A stretch of DNA of 64,000 nucleotides from an uncultured Jannaschia sp. (GCF_947503795.1 NZ_CANNEZ010000001.1:1727001-1791000), one strand, 5' to 3'. Shown: positions 8,304-17,077, numbered from the stretch's first letter. Notes: generated from the sequence alone by a model not told the origin. Program-made: numbers and translations.

Positions 8304-9704
8304 TCAGGCGGCGGTGTCGCGCATCTTGTAGGCGTCGAGCGCACGCTGCCGTCCCTCGCCCAGATCGACGATCGGCGCGCCGCGCCCATCCGACCCCGGC
8401 GCGAGGTTCCAGGCCCGCGGCACGGCGTCGAACCAGCCCGCGGCCCCCTCGCCCGACAGCCAGCGCGCGCGGTAGGCGCCCTTGGGGTCGAACTTCTCGG
8501 CCTGCGTGTCGGGATTGAAGATCCGGAAGAAGGGCGACGCGTCGGGCCCCGACCCGGCCACCCATTGCCATCCCATCGCGTTGGACGCGGGGTCCCAGTC
8601 GACGAGGCAGTCGGCGAACCAGTCGCAGCCGACCCGCCAATGGGTCATCAGGTGCTTGGTCAGCAGCGACGCGGTGAGCATCCGGGCGCGGTTATGCATG
8701 GTGCCGGTGACGTAAAGCTCACGCATGGCGGCGTCGACGATGTCGATGCCCGTGGCCGCACGCCGCCAGGCCTGCGCGTCGGCGTTGTCGTCGCGCCACG
8801 GGAAGGCGACCCAGTCGGGCTTCCAGTTCTCGGTCGTCAGACGGGGCGTGTGGTAGGCGAGGTGATGGGCGAAGTCGCGCCAGACGACCTCCTTGAGAAA
8901 GACCTCCGCGTCGCCCACCCCGTCCTGCAAGGCGCGCCAGCCGGCGAACCAACACTCCCGCGCGCTGATCTCGCCATAGGTGAGGTTCTCCGACAGGCCC
9001 GAGGTGCCCGCTTCGGCCAGCATGTCGCGGGCGCGGGCGTAGACGTCGAGCCGGGTCTCGATGAAGTCGACGAGGCGGTCGCGCGCGGCCAGTTCGCCCA
9101 CATGCAGATGCGGGCGCACCACGTCGGCGCCACGCCGCATCGCGCGGGCCATGTCCCACCCCGCGAGGTCCTCGCCCGCGGGCCATGTCTTTGGGGCCGG
9201 CAGCGCCTCGACCGGGGCCAGCGGCGGGTCGAGATCGCGGTCGCGGACGTTCTTCCAGAACGGCGTATAGACGCGGTAGTAGCCGCCCGTCCCCGTCTCG
9301 ACCGTCCACGGCTCGAAGAGGACGTGGCCCTGGAACGATTGGGCCTCCAGCCCGTCCCCGCGCAGCGCCTCCTTGACCTTGGTGTCCCGCGCCCGCTCAT
9401 CGGCGACGTAGAGCCGGTTCCAGATCACCGTGTCGGCGCCGGTCTCTGCTACGAGCGCGCGCAGCACTTCCAGCGCGAGGCCGCGGCGCAGGATCAGGCG
9501 CGACCCGATCCCCTCCAGCCGCTCCGCGAAGCTCTCCAGTCCCAGACCGAGACGCCAGCGCGGCGCGGCGCCCCACGTCTCGACCACCTCGTCATGAATG
9601 AAGACCGGGATCACCGGGCGGTTCCGGGACGCGGCCCAGTCCATCGCGGGGTTGTCGGTCAGACGCAGGTCGCGGCGGTGCCACAGGAGGATCGGTTTCG
9701 TCAT
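8304..9704 (-). CDS. phr: Deoxyribodipyrimidine photolyase (cryptochrome/photolyase family)
   Basis: 466 residues, full length for a class I CPD photolyase, which repairs UV pyrimidine dimers using light, FADH- and an antenna cofactor. The N-terminal alpha/beta antenna domain opens with ILLWHRRDLRLTDNPA. The C-terminal FAD domain has the standard motifs EVVWRDFAHH, TGTMHNRARM and DWDPASNAMGWQWVAGSGPD. The start is fixed by family alignment. It lies upstream of cfa and trgAB on the same strand and downstream of the BCCT gene, from which it is separated by a terminator-like hairpin. Confidence 0.95.
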   Translation of the reverse strand: MTKPILLWHRRDLRLTDNPAMDWAASRNRPVIPVFIHDEVVETWGAAPRWRLGLGLESFAERLEGIGSRLILRRGLALEVLRALVAETGADTVIWNRLYVADERARDTKVKEALRGDGLEAQSFQGHVLFEPWTVETGTGGYYRVYTPFWKNVRDRDLDPPLAPVEALPAPKTWPAGEDLAGWDMARAMRRGADVVRPHLHVGELAARDRLVDFIETRLDVYARARDMLAEAGTSGLSENLTYGEISARECWFAGWRALQDGVGDAEVFLKEVVWRDFAHHLAYHTPRLTTENWKPDWVAFPWRDDNADAQAWRRAATGIDIVDAAMRELYVTGTMHNRARMLTASLLTKHLMTHWRVGCDWFADCLVDWDPASNAMGWQWVAGSGPDASPFFRIFNPDTQAEKFDPKGAYRARWLSGEGAAGWFDAVPRAWNLAPGSDGRGAPIVDLGEGRQRALDAYKMRDTAA

Positions 9705-9747
9705 GCCGGTCGATCTGGATCACGGGGGGGCCGCGTCAAACGAAAAC

Positions 9748-9765
9748 GGGGGCCCGAAGGCCCCC
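9748..9765 (-). terminator. Rho-independent terminator of the BCCT gene
   Basis: A perfect 7-bp stem (GGGGGCC / GGCCCCC) with loop CGAA begins 22 bases past the BCCT stop. Read on the minus strand it is followed by GTTTTCGTTTG, a T-rich tail. It lies before the photolyase start and should separate the two transcripts. Confidence 0.7.
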
Positions 9766-9787
9766 GCATCCGAAGATCGTCGCGTGC

Positions 9788-11548
9788 CTATTCGGCGGCG
9801 ATGGCTTCCTTCTTCTTGACCATCTGGCGCTCCGAGCGGAGCCCCATGAAGATCGAGACGCACATCACGACCAGCACGGCGCAGAACAGAAGACCGGTCG
9901 AGATGACCATGGCCTGAAGGCTCTGCAATCCGGCCGTGCCCGCCGCACCCAGCAGAAGGACGGCCGCGACCGCGCCTTCGAAGATGCACCAGAACACGCG
10001 CTGGATTACGGGCGCGTCCACCTTGCCGCCTGCCGTGATCGTGTCGATCACGAGCGAGCCCGAGTCCGACGAGGTCACGAAGAACACGATCACCAGGATG
10101 ACCGCGAGGGTCGAGGTGATCGCCGCCAGCGGCAGCTCGCCCAGCATCGCATAGAGCGCGATCTCGGGCTTGTAGGACCCGATGACGTTCTGGAACACGC
10201 CGCTCTCGGAGGCGCCCGAGACGACCTGGCTGATGGCCGTGCCGCCGAAGGTCGCCATCCAGAGGACGCAGACCAGCGACGGAATCAGCAGCACGCAGAC
10301 GATGAACTCGCGCACTGTCCGGCCCCGCGAGACGCGGGCGATGAACATGCCGACGAAGGGGGACCAGCTGATCCACCAGGCCCAGTAGAAGGTCGTCCAG
10401 CCATGCAGGAAGCCCGTGTCCTCGCGCCCGATCGGGTTCGACAGCGGCACGATATTCGCCGCGTAGGCCGCCAGCCCGCCGAAGAAATCAGCCAGGATGT
10501 CGCCGGTCGGCCCGACGAAGAACACGAAGAACAGCAAAATGCCCGCCAGCACCATGTTGATCTCGGAGAGGACCTTCACGCCGCCGTCGAGGCCGCGCAC
10601 GACCGAGATGAGGGCGAGAACCGTGATGCCCGCGATGATCAGTGCCAGAAGCACCGAGCTGTCATTCGCCGTCTCGACATTGCCCCAGAGGAAGCCCGCG
10701 AAGTTGCGCGTGCCATCCTCGGGAACGCCCGAGCCGAACACCTCGGTCAGGCCGGACGCGACCTGCGTGGCGCCGATCCCCAGCGACGTGGCGAGGCCGA
10801 ACAGCGTCGCGAAGGCCGCGATGGTGTCGATGGCGTTGCCCCAGAAGCCCCAGATCCGCTCGCCCAGAAGCGGGTAGAAGGCCGAACGCAGCGTCAGCGG
10901 CAGGCCCTTGTTGTAGGCAAAGAGCGCCAGCGCCAGCGCGACCACGGCATAGATCGCCCAGGGGTGGAGACCCCAGTGGAAGATCGTCGCGGCCATCGCG
11001 AGCGAACGGGCGGCCTCGACTGTAGCCGCATCGCCGACCACGCCCTCGGTGATCCCGATCTGGCCGTTCAGCGGCGAGTCGCCCCAGGGCGTGCCGAAGT
11101 AATAGACCGGCTCGAGTACGCCGAAAAACATCAGGCCGATACCCATGCCCGCCGCGAAGAGCATCGCGAACCAAGCCGGGTAGCTGTAGTCCGGTGTCGC
11201 GTCGGTGCCGCCCAGCCGGACGGAGCCCCACGGCGTCACGATCAGCAGGAGCGCGAAGATCACGAAGAGGTTCGCCGCCGACAGGAAGAACCAGTCGAAA
11301 GTGGATTTCACGTAGTTCCGGATCGCGGTGAAGGTCTCGGCGGACCATTCCGGGGCGATCAGCGCCAGAAGCACGAAGCCGACCACCATGACGCCCGAGA
11401 TCAGGAAGACGGGGTTGTGGATGTCGAGCGCGAAGGGCCCGATCTTCGTCTCGATATTGTCCTGTCCGATCTCGTAATCGGTGTCGATCGGCGCCGCGTG
11501 GCCTTCCGGATCCGGTATGCCCGGATCGTCAACCGTATCGGTCGTCAT
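9788..11548 (-). CDS. BCCT family transporter (betaine/choline/DMSP type)
   Basis: 586 residues with about twelve hydrophobic segments. The BCCT signatures are clear: GMGIGLMFFGVLEP in the glycine-rich helix 3 region, the tryptophan-rich segment WTTFYWAWWISWSPFVGMF, and FVTSSDSGS near the C-terminus. These carriers import quaternary ammonium or tertiary sulfonium osmolytes with Na+ or H+. Start ATG 11546-11548 is preceded by AGGGAG at good spacing; a longer frame upstream lacks this. Lying in the same run as acuI and dmdA, it is a candidate DMSP importer, but glycine betaine or choline are equally compatible with the sequence. Confidence 0.92.
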   Translation of the reverse strand: MTTDTVDDPGIPDPEGHAAPIDTDYEIGQDNIETKIGPFALDIHNPVFLISGVMVVGFVLLALIAPEWSAETFTAIRNYVKSTFDWFFLSAANLFVIFALLLIVTPWGSVRLGGTDATPDYSYPAWFAMLFAAGMGIGLMFFGVLEPVYYFGTPWGDSPLNGQIGITEGVVGDAATVEAARSLAMAATIFHWGLHPWAIYAVVALALALFAYNKGLPLTLRSAFYPLLGERIWGFWGNAIDTIAAFATLFGLATSLGIGATQVASGLTEVFGSGVPEDGTRNFAGFLWGNVETANDSSVLLALIIAGITVLALISVVRGLDGGVKVLSEINMVLAGILLFFVFFVGPTGDILADFFGGLAAYAANIVPLSNPIGREDTGFLHGWTTFYWAWWISWSPFVGMFIARVSRGRTVREFIVCVLLIPSLVCVLWMATFGGTAISQVVSGASESGVFQNVIGSYKPEIALYAMLGELPLAAITSTLAVILVIVFFVTSSDSGSLVIDTITAGGKVDAPVIQRVFWCIFEGAVAAVLLLGAAGTAGLQSLQAMVISTGLLFCAVLVVMCVSIFMGLRSERQMVKKKEAIAAE

Positions 11549-11674
11549 GTCTGTGTCTCCCTCTGGCCGTTTGGCGAGCCGCCCGAGGGTGGCCCGACTC
11601 CACCGTGGGGCCACTCTAGGCGAGAGGGGGGCGAATTGCGACGATTCCGTGACAGGGCGCGGCGTCCGGGTGGA

Positions 11675-12094
11675 TTATTCGCCCCGCACCAGCAGGACGG
11701 ACCGGTCCGAATGGGAGGCGAGCCGTCCGCCGTGGGACGGCCAGACATACTCGGCGATCCCCGGTGCGTGGGTGGCCATCACCACGAGATCTGCGTTCAG
11801 ATCGGTCGCCGCGCGCGCCAGCAGGTCGTCGATCTCGGCGCGGGGGTCGTGGCTGGTGATCGGATGCGCGCCCGTCGCCATGTCGTGCGCCTTGGCCTGT
11901 CGGTCCGCGAAGTCCCGCAGCACCTCGGCGAAGGCTTCGGGGTTGGCGGCCACGTCCGTCGGCTGCGGCGCGGTCACCGAAACGAAGCTGACGGTCGCGC
12001 CGCTCGCCTTGGCCAGCGTCGCGGCGGCCGCGACCGCCTTCTCCATCGCCGCCGCGTGATGCAGGTCGACGGGCACCATGATACGTTCGAACAT
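11675..12094 (-). CDS. Universal stress protein (UspA family)
   Basis: 139 residues, a single Usp domain. It begins MFERIMVPVDLH, the first beta strand of the fold with the conserved aspartate, and has the DLVVMATHAPG strand-helix typical near residue 105. The end, HSDRSVLLVRG, matches the usual closing strand. The ATP-binding G-x2-G-x9-G(S/T) motif looks degenerate (THAPG then SHGGRLASHSDRS), so nucleotide binding is uncertain. It sits between acuI and the BCCT transporter on the same strand; Usp proteins often accompany osmolyte transporters. Confidence 0.88.
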   Translation of the reverse strand: MFERIMVPVDLHHAAAMEKAVAAAATLAKASGATVSFVSVTAPQPTDVAANPEAFAEVLRDFADRQAKAHDMATGAHPITSHDPRAEIDDLLARAATDLNADLVVMATHAPGIAEYVWPSHGGRLASHSDRSVLLVRGE

Positions 12095-12205
12095 CCTCGG
12101 GCCTCCTCTCCGGGGGTGGTCCTGTCCGAAGGATTCGGACGGGCGCCACGGGATGAGGCTAGGCCACCGGACATCCAGCGGCCTTGACCGAAGACAAGTG
12201 GCCGA

Positions 12206-13192
12206 TCAGGCGTTCACGTCCACCACGACGCGCCCGCGGACCTGCCCCTTGAGGATGTCGGCCCCGAGCTTCGGCAGATCCTCCAGCGTGGCCTCGACGA
12301 CCATCGCGTCGAGCTTCTCCATCGGCAGGAGCTCGGCCAGCCGGGTCCAGGCGCGGACGCGGTTCTCGTAGGGCTGCATGACGCTGTCGATGCCCATAAG
12401 GTTCACGCCGCGCAGAAGGAACGGGATCACGGTCGCGGGCAGGTTCGCACCGCCGGCAAGGCCCACGGCGGCCACGCTGGCCCCGTATTCCATCTGGCCC
12501 AGCAGGCGCGCCAGCATGGCCCCGCCCACCGCGTCAACGCAGCCGCCCCAGCGCTCGCCTTCAAGGGGGCGCTTGACCGTCTCGGCCAGTTCCTCGCGGG
12601 CGATGATCTCGGTCGCGCCGAGGCCCTTGAGGTAATCGGCCTGCTCGGGACGCCCGGTGACGGCCGCGACCTGTCGGCCCATCGCCGCCAGGAGCGCCAC
12701 CGCGACCGAGCCCACGCCGCCCGCGGCCCCCGTCACCAGCACGGGGCCGGCCTTCAGGCCCTGATCCTCCAGCGCCTGTACCGCGAGCATCGAGGTGAAG
12801 CCCGCCGTGCCAACCGCCATCGCCTGCCGCGTCGTCAGCCCGTCGGGCAGCGGCACCAGCCAGTCGGCCCGCACGCGCGCCTTCTGGCTATAGCCGCCCC
12901 AATGCGCCTCACCCACGCGCCAGCCGGTCAGAACGACCTTGTCGCCCGCCTTGTAGCGCTCGTCCGAGGACGTGTCGACCGTGCCCGCGAAATCGATGCC
13001 CGGCACATGCGGATAGTTGCGGACCAACCCGCCGCCCGGCCCGATGCAGAGCCCGTCCTTGTAGTTGACCGTGGAATACTCGACCGCGACCGTCACCTCG
13101 GTCTCGGGCAGGCGATCGAGGCCGATCTCCTGCACCGCGGCGGACGTCTTCCCGTCCTCGTCCTTCTCGACCACGAGTGCCTTGAACGTCAT
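12206..13192 (-). CDS. acuI: Acrylyl-CoA reductase (AcuI/YhdH type, NADPH-dependent)
   Basis: 328-residue zinc-free medium-chain dehydrogenase/reductase. It reduces toxic acryloyl-CoA to propionyl-CoA, an essential detoxification step when DMSP or acrylate is catabolised. Features are STVNYKDGL, a conserved YhdH/AcuI segment near residue 40; the nucleotide-binding loop VTGAAGGVGS near 155; and the C-terminal KGQVRGRVVVDV. It begins 24 bases after dmdA, the same order reported for Ruegeria pomeroyi, where dmdA and acuI are cotranscribed. That context raises the AcuI call over a generic quinone-oxidoreductase label. Confidence 0.93.
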   Translation of the reverse strand: MTFKALVVEKDEDGKTSAAVQEIGLDRLPETEVTVAVEYSTVNYKDGLCIGPGGGLVRNYPHVPGIDFAGTVDTSSDERYKAGDKVVLTGWRVGEAHWGGYSQKARVRADWLVPLPDGLTTRQAMAVGTAGFTSMLAVQALEDQGLKAGPVLVTGAAGGVGSVAVALLAAMGRQVAAVTGRPEQADYLKGLGATEIIAREELAETVKRPLEGERWGGCVDAVGGAMLARLLGQMEYGASVAAVGLAGGANLPATVIPFLLRGVNLMGIDSVMQPYENRVRAWTRLAELLPMEKLDAMVVEATLEDLPKLGADILKGQVRGRVVVDVNA

Positions 13193-13216
13193 CTCACATC
13201 CTCCCGTTGGGGCGCG

Positions 13217-14296
13217 TCACGCCCAGAATTTCTCGCGCAACAGCGCGTCGCGCGGGCCGTCCTGCGTCTCGACGGTCACCTCCGCTCCCGCACCCCAGCG
13301 CCGGTCGACCATCCCGATGGCCACACCGCAGTCGTAGTCGTGCGACCACGCCGCCGACGTCACGACCCCGATGCGCCGCCCGTCCAGCATGATCGGCCAG
13401 CGCCGGTCGCAGGTCGGCACGGGGGACGAGATCTCGACCGCCATCAGGCGGCGGTCGGAGACATAGGATTTCAGCGCCGGGCCCCCGATGCAGTCGTAGA
13501 CCTGAACGTATTTGTCGAGGCCCACGTCGAAGGGCGTGTCGAGGTCGGTGATGTCGTTGCCGTAGCTGAGCATCCCGCCCTCGATCCGCTCGACGAGGTT
13601 GGGGCAGCCCGCGCGCACGTCGAGATCGGCGCCCGCTTCGAACAGCGCGTCCCAGAGCGGCATCGCGTCCTCTTCGCGCTCGACATAGATCTCGAAGCCG
13701 CCCTGCTTGGAGTAACCCGTGCGGCTGACGATCATCTCGGTGCCGTTGAAGGGGAACCGGCCGTGTCGGAAGAACTTCAGGTCGCGCACCGCAGGGCCGA
13801 ATACGCGCCCCGCCAGCTCGTTGGCGAGCGGGCCCTGCACGGCGAGCGGCTGGACGTCGGCCTCGAACACGCGGACGCCGTAGCCCCCCGCCTCGGCCAT
13901 GCCCTCGATCCAGAGCCGGAGCTCGCCATCGGCGAGGCTGACCCACCAGGTATCGGGGCGGGGCTTCAACGCCACGGGGTCGTTCAGCATCCCGCCGTCG
14001 TGGTTGCAGATCGGGACATAGGCGCATTGGTTCGGCTGAAGCTGCGACAGGTCGCGGGGCGTCAGGCGCTGCATCAGGGTGTCGGCGTCGGGGCCGGTGA
14101 TCTCGACCTGCCGCTCGACCGCGACGTCCCAGACCTGCACCGCGCGCTTGAGATGCGCCGCGTCGATATCGACCCCGTCGAAACAGGCCGGCAGCATCAT
14201 GCGATTATACACCGTGTAGGCCGTGCACCCGGCAGCATCGACGGCATCGGTCCACCACGTCCGGCGAACCCGGTTCGAACGGGCGAGCGTCGTCAT
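13217..14296 (-). CDS. dmdA: Dimethylsulfoniopropionate demethylase
   Basis: 359 residues, the size of Roseobacter DmdA, a relative of glycine-cleavage T-protein (GcvT). It moves a methyl group from DMSP to tetrahydrofolate, giving methylmercaptopropionate. GcvT-fold segments visible are TVYNRMMLPACFDG, HDGGMLNDPVALK, SRTGYSKQGGFEIY and ERIEGGMLSYGND. The start at 14294-14296 overlaps the stop of the DinB-type gene upstream by four bases, and acuI follows 24 bases later. GcvT, sarcosine dehydrogenase and other aminomethyltransferases are the alternatives; the acuI neighbour and the N-terminal segments favour DmdA. Confidence 0.9.
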   Translation of the reverse strand: MTTLARSNRVRRTWWTDAVDAAGCTAYTVYNRMMLPACFDGVDIDAAHLKRAVQVWDVAVERQVEITGPDADTLMQRLTPRDLSQLQPNQCAYVPICNHDGGMLNDPVALKPRPDTWWVSLADGELRLWIEGMAEAGGYGVRVFEADVQPLAVQGPLANELAGRVFGPAVRDLKFFRHGRFPFNGTEMIVSRTGYSKQGGFEIYVEREEDAMPLWDALFEAGADLDVRAGCPNLVERIEGGMLSYGNDITDLDTPFDVGLDKYVQVYDCIGGPALKSYVSDRRLMAVEISSPVPTCDRRWPIMLDGRRIGVVTSAAWSHDYDCGVAIGMVDRRWGAGAEVTVETQDGPRDALLREKFWA

Positions 14297-14793
14297 GTGA
14301 CGTCCGGCATGAAGCCGAGATCCGTCGTCCCGGTCTCGGCCCCGGCGGCGGTCAGCATCGCGTGGATCTGGCCCCGGTGGTGGGTCTGGTGGTTGAAGAA
14401 ATGGCTGAAGATCACGGTCTTCGGGCGCGAGACCTCGGCGTTGAATACGGCCGAGTACCAGGTCACTTCTCCCTCGAGATCGTGGAGGCCCATCGCCCAG
14501 TCGGAGATCGCGGCATCGACCACCGGGCGGCGCGCGGCCCAGTCGGACACGTCCGACGCCCATTCAAGGGAGTCGGGGATGGTTCCGCCGTCGCGTGGCG
14601 CGCCCGTGAAGCGCGAGAGCCAGATCTCGTCGCCCCAGAGGAGATGGGACGCCGTCTTGCGGATCGACCCGAAGAAGGCCCCGCGATCGGCTTCGACCTC
14701 GGCCTCGGGCAGCGACATGACGGCGGGGACAAGCCATTCGTTCTGCCACGCGTTGTAGCGGGCCATCATGCGGACCCAGTCGGGGGTGATCAT
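14293..14793 (-). CDS. DinB-type four-helix protein with metal-site histidines
   Basis: 166 residues of the DinB/DUF664-like superfamily, which includes metal-dependent thiol S-transferases. The expected metal triad is present: a His in SHLLWGDEIW near residue 50 and the pair in HFFNHQTHHRGQIH near 130-136. MMARYNAWQNEWL at the N-terminus is typical. The gene overlaps dmdA by four bases and begins 10 bases after DUF1326, so it is in the same transcription unit as DMSP demethylase. Its substrate is not known; involvement with methylated sulfur or low-molecular-weight thiols is only a suggestion from context. Confidence 0.85.
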   Translation of the reverse strand: MITPDWVRMMARYNAWQNEWLVPAVMSLPEAEVEADRGAFFGSIRKTASHLLWGDEIWLSRFTGAPRDGGTIPDSLEWASDVSDWAARRPVVDAAISDWAMGLHDLEGEVTWYSAVFNAEVSRPKTVIFSHFFNHQTHHRGQIHAMLTAAGAETGTTDLGFMPDVT

Positions 14794-14803
14794 GGCAACC
14801 TCC

Positions 14804-15493
14804 TCAGCGGGGTACGTCGGGGCCGGACCAGTCGATCTGGCAGATCTCGGCCGAGCGGCCGTCGAAATCCCAGACCCGGCCGAAGGCGCGGACGCGACCC
14901 TTGGTGGCGGTGGCGACGGTGATGTCGGCCCCCATCCAGTACTCGGTGTTGGTGGCGACGATGTCCTCGTCCTCGCGCTTGCCCTTCACCGGGATCACCT
15001 CGCCCTGGATCTTCTTGCCGACCATCAGGCGGCGGGTCTTGCCCTCGGTCTCGTAGGTGATCGTCGCGCGCTCGGCGCCGAGAAACTCGGACACGAGGAG
15101 CTTGAAGAGGCCCGTCGTCCCGCGTGCGCGGCCCGAGAAGATCTCGATGAGACCCAGATAGGCAGCCTGGTCGGCGCGGTCGTCGATGAAGGCGGCGGCC
15201 TTCCAGTTGCCCCGCGCCATGAGGCCCGGGATTTCCAGCAGGAGACCCACGTTCAGGCCCGACAGGTCGCTGTCGCCGTAATGGCCCTCGTCGATGCGGA
15301 TGCCCGACCACGCCTGGCAGTAGCCTTCGGTCGGCGCGTGCTTGCCCAAGCTGACGACGCAGGGACAGAAGACGGTGCAGTTGCAGTTGAGGATCAGCTC
15401 GCCCTTGATGGCCCAGGGGGTCTGCGCGCCGCCGGTCTTGGGCGACATGCGGCTGGACACGACGGGGGCGGCGATGCGGTCGGGTGCGTTCAT
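14804..15493 (-). CDS. DUF1326 domain protein
   Basis: 229 residues. A cluster of cysteines near the N-terminus, LNCNCTVFCPCVVSL at about residues 36-50, is the hallmark of DUF1326 and suggests a metal or thiol-chemistry site. The rest is a predicted beta-rich domain with paired motifs such as GLFKLLVSEFLGAE. No signal peptide is evident. It follows the DUF2182 membrane protein with a 3-base gap; these two families are commonly adjacent. Function is unknown; copper or other metal handling is a reasonable guess. Confidence 0.85.
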   Translation of the reverse strand: MNAPDRIAAPVVSSRMSPKTGGAQTPWAIKGELILNCNCTVFCPCVVSLGKHAPTEGYCQAWSGIRIDEGHYGDSDLSGLNVGLLLEIPGLMARGNWKAAAFIDDRADQAAYLGLIEIFSGRARGTTGLFKLLVSEFLGAERATITYETEGKTRRLMVGKKIQGEVIPVKGKREDEDIVATNTEYWMGADITVATATKGRVRAFGRVWDFDGRSAEICQIDWSGPDVPR

Positions 15494-15496
15494 GGA

Positions 15497-16183
15497 TCAG
15501 GCTCCGATCAGGAAGCCTGCCCCGGCGAGGCAGGCGATTGCGATGGCGACCGGGATCAGCGGACCCCGGCCGAGTTTTTCGAGTGTCATAAGGATCGTCG
15601 CCAGCGCCATGAAGGCCAGCGACATGGCACCCCCGATCAGGCCCAGCGCCATCAGCGCCCAGCAGCAACCGAGGCAGGTCGCCCCGAGGCGCAGGCCCAT
15701 GCGGAACGGCCCCTCGGCCCAGTGCTGCATGAAAAACACGAGCGGGCGGCGGCATTTCGACAGGCAGGCCGCCTTCATCGGCGAGACCTGGTAGGCGGCG
15801 GCCGCGATCAGAAGCACGGCGGCGAAGGGCCCCGTGCGCGGCATGTCGACCGTGGCGAGCGCCGTCTGCACAAGCGCCGCGGCCACGGCGAACCCGGCCC
15901 AGACCAGCGCGTATCCCGCCACGAGGGCCGCGCCCCCGCCCGTGCCTTGCGTGTCGGCGATGTCGTCATGGGTGGCGAAGGCCGGGATCGCCGTCGGCAG
16001 CATCATCGCCGCCGACATCAGGAGCCACATGCCCGTCGTCGCGGCCAGACCCTGCGGCTCGGGCGTCGACAGGCAGAGATCGCGCAGGAGCGTGTCCCAG
16101 GAGGTCGGCGCCGACCACGCCCAGAGCGCGACCCACCCGCCGAGCAGCAGCCCGTAGAGCGCCAGCCAGTGCGGTGCGGTCAT
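15497..16183 (-). CDS. DUF2182 family integral membrane protein
   Basis: 228 residues with about six hydrophobic segments. WLLMSAAMMLPTAIPA near residue 52 and GLRLGATCLGCCWALMALG near 155 are characteristic of DUF2182 membrane proteins, which carry Met- and Cys-rich transmembrane helices suited to metal binding. It is first in the minus-strand run that continues through DUF1326, the DinB-type protein, dmdA and acuI. The start at 16181-16183 was preferred because the frame upstream is an unrelated antisense of the GntR and binding-protein genes. Confidence 0.85.
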   Translation of the reverse strand: MTAPHWLALYGLLLGGWVALWAWSAPTSWDTLLRDLCLSTPEPQGLAATTGMWLLMSAAMMLPTAIPAFATHDDIADTQGTGGGAALVAGYALVWAGFAVAAALVQTALATVDMPRTGPFAAVLLIAAAAYQVSPMKAACLSKCRRPLVFFMQHWAEGPFRMGLRLGATCLGCCWALMALGLIGGAMSLAFMALATILMTLEKLGRGPLIPVAIAIACLAGAGFLIGA

Positions 16184-16258
16184 GCGACCCAGATGCCTCA
16201 ACGCGCCCTCCCCCGGCTTGCGGCGATGCGCCGTCGCCCGTAGTGCTGACACAGGATC

Positions 16259-16273
16259 AAATGTCCGACAATT
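16259..16273. promoter_or_regulatory. GntR-type operator, near-perfect 15-bp palindrome
   Basis: AAATGTC-C-GACAATT, with six of seven arm positions paired, lies 12 bases upstream of the GntR gene start. Its core GT-CCG-AC fits the GTnnnAC consensus of FadR-subfamily regulators, suggesting autoregulation. It lies in the divergent gap, so it could also affect the DUF2182-dmdA run on the other strand. Confidence 0.6.
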
Positions 16274-16285
16274 GGAAAAACGCCC

Positions 16286-17002
16286 ATGACGTCCGCCCCC
16301 GCCCTGCCGACCCGGATCTCGGATCGGATCGCCGCCCGGATCGCGGCGGGCGACCTGATGGCGGGCGACCGGCTGCCGTCGGAAACCGAGCTTGCGGTGC
16401 AGTTCGACTGCTCCCGCGCGACCGTGCGCGAGGCGCTCAAGCGGCTGGCCGCGCGCAATCTGATCCGAACGCGGCGGGGCGCGACCGGCGGCGCCTTCGT
16501 GGCCGACCTGACCTATGACGCGGCCGTCGCCCAGCACGTCGCGACCTCGACCCTGCTCCTGTCGATGAATGCCGTCGATTTCGAGACGGCCGCCCGCGCC
16601 CGGTTCGCGCTGGAGCGCGCCTGCGCCGATCTGGTGGTCGAAGCGCGCGCGGCCCCCGACCTCGCCGCGATGGAGGATGCGGTCACGCGCCTTGCCGCGC
16701 CCTGCTCGGACGAGGATTTCTGCGCCGCCGACACCGCCTTCCACCGCGCCTATGTCGATGCCGCGCACAATCCCGTCCTGTCCTACCAACTGGCCGGCGC
16801 GGTCGAGGCGATGCTGCCGCTGATGAACATGGTCACCTATGCCGACCGCGACCGCGCCGCGATCCTCGATCTCTATGCGCGTCTGTCCGACGCGGTGCGT
16901 GACCGGGACGCCGAGCGCATCCGCACTGTGCTGAGCGCTCTCGAATCGACCATGCTCGATCTCTTCGCGCGGCGTGACGCGCGAACCCGCGCCGCCCGCT
17001 AG
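16286..17002 (+). CDS. GntR/FadR-family transcriptional regulator (FCD domain)
   Basis: 238 residues. Residues 1-75 are a winged helix (RISDRIAARIAAGDLMAGDRLPS, then CSRATVREALKRL as the recognition helix). Residues about 90-225 are an FCD effector domain containing the metal-site aspartate and histidine in DTAFHRAYVDAAHNPV. FCD regulators usually sense carboxylates and repress neighbouring catabolic or transport genes. A palindromic GTCCGAC-type site lies just upstream of this gene and a second GTCCGAC core lies before the downstream binding-protein gene, so both are likely targets. Confidence 0.92.
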   Translation: MTSAPALPTRISDRIAARIAAGDLMAGDRLPSETELAVQFDCSRATVREALKRLAARNLIRTRRGATGGAFVADLTYDAAVAQHVATSTLLLSMNAVDFETAARARFALERACADLVVEARAAPDLAAMEDAVTRLAAPCSDEDFCAADTAFHRAYVDAAHNPVLSYQLAGAVEAMLPLMNMVTYADRDRAAILDLYARLSDAVRDRDAERIRTVLSALESTMLDLFARRDARTRAAR

Positions 17003-17026
17003 ACGCCGCCCCGCCCCCGTCCTACC

Positions 17027-17045
17027 TTTCGGTCCGACGTCGAAA
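17027..17045. promoter_or_regulatory. Second GTCCGAC-type operator candidate upstream of the binding protein
   Basis: GTCCGAC at 17032-17038 repeats the core of the palindrome at 16259-16273. It is flanked by TTTCG (17027-17031) and CGAAA (17041-17045), giving an outer inverted repeat. It lies 33 bases before the ATG of the PotD-like gene, consistent with control by the adjacent GntR protein. Confidence 0.45.
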
Positions 17046-17077
17046 ACGACGCGAACGCGATCCAACGGGAGTGATCC

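Noticed and set aside
8207-9740. Sigma-E (singlet oxygen) promoters before phr and cfa
   Set aside because: A TGATCC occurs just before phr on the minus strand, but a -10 at proper spacing would fall inside the gene; no match was found before cfa.
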